Source: Mesostigma viride
Lineage: Eukaryota; Streptophyta; Mesostigmatophyceae; Mesostigmatales; Mesostigmataceae
Direction: 5' to 3'
DNA length: 64,000 nt
Assembly: GCA_009746045.1 (NCBI GenBank)
Contig: RPFO01002184.1
Location: forward strand, 37,501-101,500
Below the pieces are notes generated by a model that saw nothing but the letters and a program-made list of their open reading frames with translations, was not told the origin of the DNA and made no database searches. Shown piece by piece: positions 58,954 through 64,000 of the stretch. The translations under genes and the position numbers were made by a program. Numbering within the stretch: the first letter of the stretch is position 1; each line of letters starts with the position of its first letter.

Positions 58954-59241
58954 AACAAGAAATTGGGGTCTCGCTGCGGGTAGACGACGCCCTAGTTTCG
59001 GCTCGTATTATATCTTTAGAGTGGGGCTTCAGTAGGGTGTAAAAAGGTGGCCGCATATATTGTATATATTTTTCGAGATCTTTCTGTGGTCAAGTTTAAG
59101 GGTAGTTGATAATTTTTTGCGGCCTTCAATTAACAGTTATTTTTTACTGCAACATAATTTTATGCTGTATATTTAAATAATGATAAGGATTTCGATATTT
59201 TTTTGCACAATCTATTCGACATTTGTTTCTGCATGTCGAGA
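58954..59241. other. Downstream of transposase gene, no gene seen
   Basis: AT-rich, starting with a degenerate palindrome (58,965). Probably the 3' UTR and terminator region of the transposase gene. Confidence 0.4.
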
Positions 59242-59456
59242 ATTTATTGCTCCACCCCCACAAAAAAAATCGTTCCGGAACTGTTCGAAGCGAATAGCAC
59301 TGACAGGATTCGAACCCGGGTCCACATTAATGTTCGGAGTGAGGTAGGCCAGCCATCATGTTCCGCACTCAAATCTGGCTCGGGTTCGATCCCTTCCATT
59401 GCTTTTCGCTTCGAACAGCTCCGGAACAAGTTTTTTGTGGGGTTGGAGCAATAAAT
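59242..59456. mobile_element. Small hairpin element with tRNA-like core
   Basis: Arms of about 58 bp, ATTTATTGCTCCA... and ...TGGAGCAATAAAT, are inverted copies with a few mismatches (GTTCCGGAACTGTTCGAAGCG against CGCTTCGAACAGCTCCGGAAC). The centre holds GATTCGAACCCGGGTCC on one side and CGGGTTCGATCCC on the other, both like the B box of a tRNA gene. No complete cloverleaf was found. Confidence 0.65.
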
Positions 59457-59776
59457 ACTTATTTGCCGGGCGCAGTTGTCATTCCGCCTAGTACAATTGC
59501 GTCACTAGTACAATTTTTGTCTGGGTACGGTACGAACCAATAACGCAATATTTAGTATCTATTCGCCGCTGCTCTTGCTGAATTTTATCCGGAAGCTGAA
59601 AAAGGTGTCCGGTGAAGCGAATACTAGTGACTGGTGGTCGTGCCCTTCCATTACTCCTTATCGACAAATTTTGGGTTCTACCTGCAGTTATAACCCTTGC
59701 GCGTCTGGCTGTCGGGGTCACCAATTTCCTGTCGATTGCAAGCAGCCAAGCTTGCCGAAATTTAACACTGTCACAA

Positions 59777-60214
59777 ATGGAGCAGAGCAATATTTTCGGT
59801 TCTCAGCATACCTATGTGATGGTCGACAAAAATGAGCACGCTGCAAACATCAGAATTGATGTAGAGTTGCTCGGACCTTCTGCACAGTGGGGTGCAGGTG
59901 TCATTGCGTTCGGCAATGGCATGATCGATCTGGTGCCACCCGATTCAGATTTGAACCCTGCTTACCAATGCGTGCCTGACAATCAGGCGAGAGTGGTGGT
60001 GGAGAGCACGGAAATTCCGGGCTCTCCCAATGTATCAATGATGCGCCTGAGGGCCGAGGCCCAGCAGGAGTTCCTGGCTGCTGCGGAGAACGGCGGGGCC
60101 AAGTGGAACACCAAAATGTATACAGGCGAGCCTCCCAACAACAGGGGAGACCAGTACCAGGGAGTGTACTCCTTCGGCGATTTTGACATCGACGGATGGG
60201 GTACCTTTTTCTAG
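59777..60214 (+). CDS. 145-codon ORF, unknown function
   Basis: Taken from the ATG at 59,777 (MEQSNIFGSQHTYVMVDKNE). The same frame continues upstream to 59,612 through a degenerate CTGCAG palindrome, so the upstream part is probably intron or leader. It contains IRIDVELLGPSAQWGAGVIA and is acidic towards the end (FGDFDIDGWGTFF). It could be a third gene of the 29-kb element or a last exon. No family recognised. Confidence 0.45.
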   Translation: MEQSNIFGSQHTYVMVDKNEHAANIRIDVELLGPSAQWGAGVIAFGNGMIDLVPPDSDLNPAYQCVPDNQARVVVESTEIPGSPNVSMMRLRAEAQQEFLAAAENGGAKWNTKMYTGEPPNNRGDQYQGVYSFGDFDIDGWGTFF

Positions 60215-60610
60215 GCGCAATGCCTAAGTTGTCAAATACTCCGACAATGTCAAAATTGCGAATGATAAAATTACGGACATGTGCACATATATGTACTGAT
60301 TTAATAAAAAATTTCGGCAATTTTGTTCCCGGCATTGATAATCAAAAGCTGCTAGCAAGCCAAGGACTTCAAAAGTGGCAATAGATCGATGTAGGTCGTC
60401 GATAAACTTGTCTAGTCGTCATATTTCGGTCGCAAAATTCGTGCGTGGCCTGCAGGCATCGGACAAAGTGCACGCAACAGCAGGAGTCGGTTGAGTTCGA
60501 AGCACGGCAGACACAAAATTTCGGCGCAAAGTCCGTCGGGCGAAAAATTCGCTCGGCTGCCAAATTTTCGGCAAGAATTTCGGCGCAATGTCCGGTTTTC
60601 GGACGATTGA
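60215..60610. other. Non-coding spacer
   Basis: No gene seen. It contains the echoing phrases AATTTCGGCGCAAAGTCCG and AATTTCGGCGCAATGTCCG about 55 bp apart (60,518-60,595). Confidence 0.4.
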
Positions 60611-61031
60611 AATCGGGGTTCTTTGAACGGAGTTTCTTCTATACGTGAATGCGGGAACAAGAGGCCGCTGGATGAGCGGCTTATAGGTCGTAGTGTTTAC
60701 TCGTAGCTGTTTGGCTAGAGCTTTTGTGATTAGTAGATGCAATATAGTGCATGGTTGAAAAATGAATTAAATAAAATGTGCGTTCCGCGCTTGGGTTGAT
60801 TATACCCGGGCGGAACGGGGCGTGAGGTGCAGTGCCCCTGAAAAGAACAACCTACGCATTATTTAATACTAGCCGTGCAGATTCGGGATATTCTACCCCC
60901 GGTCTGTACGGTAAGCGTCTTACTAGCATCCACTAAACATAAGGGTTTAATGACGTCAGTTAGCTAGGGATAAGGGAGGTTTTGCGACTAAAAGCCGCTC
61001 TGGCTGGTTTTGTCGGCCTCTTTCTTTGCTC
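60611..61031 (+). repeat. 421-bp direct repeat, first copy
   Basis: Starts AATCGGGGTTCTTTGAACGG and ends CTCTTTCTTTGCTC. It recurs at 61,997-62,416 with a one-base gap and one or two substitutions. It lies next to the right end of the 29-kb element. Confidence 0.92.
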
Positions 61032-61240
61032 GTTGTCGTTGCGGCGGCAGCCGCAGCTATGGGTGCTGCGGAGCAAAATCCCAAAAGCACTGGTTGCACT
61101 GGCCACTTGGCCAGTGGTGAGACTTCCAGTTGTTAACCGGCCAGGCGTAGTTCCTCGCTCGGTTAACTAAAAGAAAAGAAAATGATTACCTCCGGTCCGC
61201 ACCTTTTCCCCAGCTTGGGGTCTTTGGTGGGCCGGATGCC

Positions 61241-61888
61241 GTGACAGGTGCTCAACTGTCGCTTGGTCGGCCCAGTGCGCGAGCTGACCAGTGCTCCGTA
61301 CCTGGGGATGCTTGCACCCCGGGTTGGAGCCGGATGGCTGGCACTGGCGACCCGTGTCTCGGTCCGCGGCCTGCGGCTTTTTCTTCGGAAATTGCTGCTG
61401 GCCAGCAAACTTTGCAATTGCCTTCCGCCGAGGGGGGGTGGTTGGGGCTGGGGACGGCGATGGGAAAAGCGCCTAAGCTAGAAATTTTTTCCCCACGCAT
61501 AGAAACCTCGGGGGGAATGCGGTCTTGGCTGAACGGACTCTCGTTCAGCCAGGTGCCTGGGGCTGTGGCCTCGGGCATCCGGGCTGGCGGGGCCTGGGCT
61601 AGGTCCACGTTTTTTCTCGAAGCACCCCGGGTCTATGGGGAGACGGCCATAGCGGTACCGACTCGGGGCCCCGAGAGGGGTCATGATAGGCTGGCCGTGC
61701 GCAATCGCAGTGCAAATGCGCTGGGCCTTTTTGGGCCTGGCCATGCATCCACAGCCGCCGGGCACACGCCTCCCGATGTGGGGGGGCTCCCGTTTTGCGG
61801 CAGGGCGGTCACTTGTGACAACGAGCAAGGTGGAGTGCGGCTTCAAGGGAAAGCCAGGGCGGGGGTGATTGGGCAACGTACTTCATGA
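61241..61888 (+). other. GC-rich open frame between the 421-bp repeats, uncertain
   Basis: 215 codons, Gly/Ala/Pro-rich, with overlapping open frames on the other strand, which is typical of GC-rich DNA. No domain recognised. Listed to describe the 965-bp segment between the repeats, not as a confident gene. Confidence 0.2.
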
Positions 61889-61996
61889 AGGGCCTTGAAC
61901 GGCGTGCCTCCGGGCATGTCAATTAGTGTCACATGTATGCTTCCACTTATTGTTTTAATGAAGATGCTGGTTTTTGTGGGAGCTACGTGGGACATG

Positions 61997-62416
61997 AATC
62001 GGGGTTCTTTGAACGGAGTTTCTTCTATACGTGAATGCGGGAACAAGAGGCCGCTGGATGAGCGGCTTATAGGTCGTAGTGTTTACTCGTAGCTGTTTGG
62101 CTAGAGCTTTTGTGATTAGTAGATGCAATATAGTGCATGGTTGAAAAATGAATTAAATAAAATGTGCGTTCCGCGCTTGGGTTGATTATACCCGGGCGGA
62201 ACGGGGCGTGAGGTGCAGTGCCCCTGAAAAGAACAACCTACGCATTATTTAATACTAGCCGTGCAGATTCGGGATATTCTACCCCGGTCTGTACGGTTAG
62301 CGTCTTACTAGCATCCACTAAACATAAGGGTTTAATGACGTCAGTTAGCTAGGGATAAGGGAGGTTTTGCGACTAAAAGCCGCTCTGGCTGGTTTTGTCG
62401 GCCTCTTTCTTTGCTC
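61997..62416 (+). repeat. 421-bp direct repeat, second copy
   Basis: Partner of 60,611-61,031. The sequence after each copy also echoes: GGGCAACGTACTTCATGAAG is at 61,871 and 62,452, and CACATGTATGCTTCCACTTA follows both. Confidence 0.92.
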
Positions 62417-62526
62417 CCCACCCACCCACCCGTGTCTTGGTTGCCTCTAGGGCAACGTACTTCATGAAGGGCCTTGAACGGCGTGTCACATGTATGCTTC
62501 CACTTATTTTTTTCTTGCAAAAATCT

Positions 62527-62549
62527 ACCCCATTCCGCGTGGGACCACC
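62527..62549 (-). repeat. Right terminal inverted repeat of 29-kb element
   Basis: Inverted partner of 33,388-33,410, followed by the TSD CGGGGTG (62,550-62,556). Confidence 0.8.
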
Positions 62550-62940
62550 CGGGGTGAGGCCGGCCCCTCCCCCTTGCTGCTCACCTTTGACACCATGGCG
62601 GATAAGATGGACTGAGTTCCTCAAGTGTCGCAAGCGGCTTGGGGGGACCGCCTACACGCTGCATGGACGACGACTTGACCTAAATGTTGACGCAGCAACA
62701 ACGGCAACGGGAGCTATCGCCGACCTACCTCCAGCTTCGGCAGACGGCGGGACAGAATCCGATCTACTGGAAGGGGGCGGACATCTACGTCGCCCACAAG
62801 CCCTGGCAGGCGACCCCTGCCGCCCCAGCCACCCTAGCCACCCCAGCCTAGGAAATATATAGCAGTAGTGTAGACTAGAAAGCTTAGTGCAACGTGGCCA
62901 TGTATGCCTACGTGATGGGCCCACACCCGCCCTTACAATT

Positions 62941-63504
62941 AAATTAAATTAAATTACATTATAACATGACTCCGTTGGGAGATCATGTAGCACATATTCC
63001 CGCGTGGATGGATGAAGGGGGGCAAAGCCGCGAAACCGAACTAATCTAACCGTCTAAGCTAATCTAAGCTAGAAAACCCTACCTATTCTACTCAGCAAAG
63101 CGCCCCTTCCGCTTGGGGGGATCGAGGGGGCTTGCCCACAGGGGCGGGCGTATGAGCCTGGACAATGGTTTTCCACCTCCTCTTGTCCTGCATAGCAGTC
63201 CAAGCAAGAGAGAGGGAGTGAACTGAATGTGATTTTCAAACTGCGCTGGGACCACTAGGTCAGCCATCAACTGCTGTGGGTAGGTCATGACATGTTTGCC
63301 TACCTTCTTGGGAATGTCCTTAGGGCCAGGCCAGGTCAGGATATGCCGTCCTGGCTTGCCAAGCCGCTGTGGGCCGGCCAGACCGAGGGCGGTGTCTACC
63401 TGGCTGGTGCGAGCAAGATGTCCTACGAATGCTATATCCTACGCTGTCTGCTCTCGTCCGAAATGCGAGGCATGCCCTGGTACAATAGCCCAAATGCGAG
63501 GCAT
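62941..63504 (-). mobile_element. 5'-truncated LINE, minus strand
   Basis: Flanked by the 11-bp duplication GCCCTTACAAT (62,930-62,940; 63,505-63,515). On the minus strand it carries the ORF2 C-terminal region and 3' UTR seen at 14,026-14,500, ending in TAATT repeats. It sits in the 3' region of ORF1-only copy 2. Confidence 0.85.
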
Positions 63505-63515
63505 GCCCTTACAAT

Positions 63516-63868
63516 AGCCGTAGCAATTTCGAGTCATGCTTTGCCCATGCAGGGAGTTACTCTCTGCTGAGAGGCCATGTGTACCCATGCAGCTATAGCC
63601 TAGCCACATACCTTCCACCCCATATGTCATGCAGGCCTTCTAGGCCCTCTCCTCAAGCCGCCTTGTGTGCCTGTGCTTGTTTAGGAGGCATGAACCATCA
63701 TGGCGGTGCAGGTGCACCTTGTGCACCCAGAGCAGATGATAGTTGTACATCCTACACCTGCAGGTTGTCGCCCTGATTGTATTACAAACCCATAGATGCC
63801 CCTTTCTCAGGGCTATGTGTTACATATGCTCCCCACGGAGCTATGATTTTAATTAATTAATTAATTAA
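63516..63868 (+). repeat. 3' region and TTAA tail of ORF1-only copy 2
   Basis: It carries the CTCTCTGCTGAGAGG hairpin phrase and the 3' end shared with 1,005-1,124, ending in TTAA repeats at 63,850-63,870. The TSD TTTGACACGGT follows. Confidence 0.75.
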
Positions 63869-64000
63869 TTTGACACGGTCCCGTCTGGGAGGCTCTTTGG
63901 GCCATCCTAGCTCTGGATCGGGTACCACCAGCGTTTATTGCTGCCATTCGTCGACTGTATGAGGCCGGGCTCACAGGCAGTAGTGCGGACTGCGGAAGGC

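Larger units (their letters stand above)
36909..58988. repeat. Dispersed CTGCAG-centred palindromes (about 25 copies)
   Basis: Consensus GGGTCTCGCTGCAGC followed by GAGACCC, 22-24 bp, often perfectly self-complementary, with A/C and T/G variants in the arms. Copies start near 36,909; 36,993; 37,064; 38,421; 39,520; 40,868; 42,254; 42,323; 42,431; 42,538; 42,645; 42,693; 47,273; 47,898; 47,951; 48,040; 48,134; 49,797; 57,791; 57,877; 57,959; 58,038; 58,110; 58,965; and a weak one at 59,669. They fall in introns or between genes of the 29-kb element, none inside an exon I model, and I noticed none outside the element. Role unknown: protein binding sites, small hairpin inserts or RNA hairpins are all possible. 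Confidence 0.85.
33388..62549 (+). mobile_element. 29.2-kb DNA transposon with two large spliced genes
   Basis: Left end GGTGGTCCCACGCGGAATGG (33,388) and right end CCATTCCGCGTGGGACCACC (62,549) are inverted copies. The match is perfect over 23 bp and continues patchily into TTTTTGCAAGAAAAAAA. Flanks share CGGGGTG (33,381-33,387; 62,550-62,556). Contents from the left: a minus-strand nine-exon gene, 107-bp repeats, two minisatellites, a truncated LINE, a plus-strand transposase-like gene with a foldback element in its intron, a small hairpin element, a 145-codon ORF, and a duplicated right-end region. The coupling of TIRs to a transposase-like gene supports a class II element; the superfamily is not assigned. 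An alternative duplication GGGGTGA (33,353/62,551) would shift the left end by about 28 bp. Confidence 0.8.
32299..62851 (+). pseudogene. ORF1 of copy 2, interrupted by the 29-kb element
   Basis: The left part carries DLREEAELAKRSLNVIVKHF and TLALAFENKILV. The right part carries PAPPPLLLTFDTMADK-like sequence, KCRKRLGGTAYTL and the Ala/Pro end at TAG 62,849. It aligns throughout with ORF1 of copy 1. Multiple frame changes make it a pseudogene. Confidence 0.6.
32083..63868 (+). mobile_element. ORF1-only non-LTR element, copy 2
   Basis: TSD TTTGACACGGT is at 32,072-32,082 and 63,869-63,879. The 5' leader (32,097-32,290) matches 1,899-2,080. ORF1 lies at about 32,299-33,387 and 62,557-62,851. 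The 3' region runs 62,852-63,868 with a TTAA tail, interrupted by a minus-strand LINE (62,941-63,504). No ORF2 is present. The 29-kb DNA element sits inside ORF1. Without insertions the copy is about 2.1 kb. Confidence 0.75.
17807..64000 (+). mobile_element. LINE A, one non-LTR element split by nested insertions
   Basis: ORF1 starts at 17,807 and is continued at 30,651. ORF2 starts near 30,948, stops at 32,082 inside reverse transcriptase, and resumes at 63,869-64,000. Each gap is bounded by a target duplication (TACAC; TTTGACACGGT). Removing the insertions gives about 2.6 kb of one element, which runs off the right edge. Continuity at the second break is supported by the uninterrupted relative at 15,225-15,330, where the same sequence runs straight through. 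Confidence 0.8.
30948..64000 (+). pseudogene. LINE A ORF2, interrupted, with a short endonuclease remnant
   Basis: Parts: 30,948-32,082 and 63,869-64,000 (off the edge). An AP-endonuclease start is seen at about 31,285-31,410: LATFNARTLLADG, RVEELVAFCIAHRVSIL, then VQEHR in a neighbouring frame. The rest of the endonuclease seems missing, because RT-associated sequence (FTLKELDGALARLRG, ADHLSAELLKTPDLAV) follows within about 70 codons. RT blocks: WQTAIRVMLYKKGSAADPGH, YRGVCLQSAALK, MGFRRGRNTVMAV, FVEYIKAFDTV, then across the insertion RLGGSLGHPS-like sequence. The element is non-functional. Confidence 0.7.

Overview
The window is eukaryotic genomic DNA made almost entirely of mobile elements. 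The evidence is spliced genes with GT-AG introns, LTR retrotransposons of the Copia and chromodomain-Gypsy types, non-LTR elements with AP-endonuclease and reverse-transcriptase fragments, and long satellite arrays. I see no bacterial operon structure and no confident single-copy host gene. A repeat-rich algal or other protist genome fits best, but the sequence does not fix the species.

Layout. Positions 1-1.87 kb hold fragments of non-LTR elements on both strands. From 1,875 to 13,297 lies an ORF1-only non-LTR element split by a complete Copia-type LTR element (2,198-11,546, minus strand, TSD CGCCT). From 13.3 to 16.2 kb are fragments of non-LTR ORF2 (C-terminal pieces, then reverse transcriptase). 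16.2-17.8 kb is mostly unassigned and carries a small Cys-containing gene remnant. From 17,807 to beyond the right edge is one non-LTR element ('LINE A') opened up by insertions. Its ORF1 is split by an 11.8-kb chromodomain Gypsy element (18,846-30,645, TSD TACAC), which itself carries a truncated LINE (26,701-27,743). Its ORF2 is split inside the reverse-transcriptase domain by a second ORF1-only element (32,083-63,868, TSD TTTGACACGGT). That element is split by a 29.2-kb DNA element (33,388-62,549).

The 29.2-kb element is the main discovery. It has matching 23-bp terminal inverted repeats starting GGTGGTCCCACGCGG and a 7-bp target duplication CGGGGTG. It carries two large, divergently transcribed, spliced genes. 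On the plus strand is a three-exon DDE-type transposase-like gene (48.2-58.95 kb). On the minus strand is a nine-exon gene of about 2,400 codons with no recognised function (42.2-33.7 kb). Between them is a 3.4-kb block of G-rich minisatellite meeting C-rich minisatellite head to head. About 25 near-identical 22-24-bp palindromes centred on CTGCAG lie in the introns and intergenic DNA of this element, and I noticed none elsewhere in the window. Intron 2 of the transposase gene hosts a 7-kb foldback element whose arms are inverted arrays of a 173-bp satellite (9 copies against 14).

Many open reading frames, including those in LTR elements whose two LTRs look identical, are broken by single-base shifts, several of them in homopolymer runs. 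These may be assembly indels or may mark copies moved in trans. Coordinates of exons and element ends were read by eye from splice consensus, repeats and target duplications.
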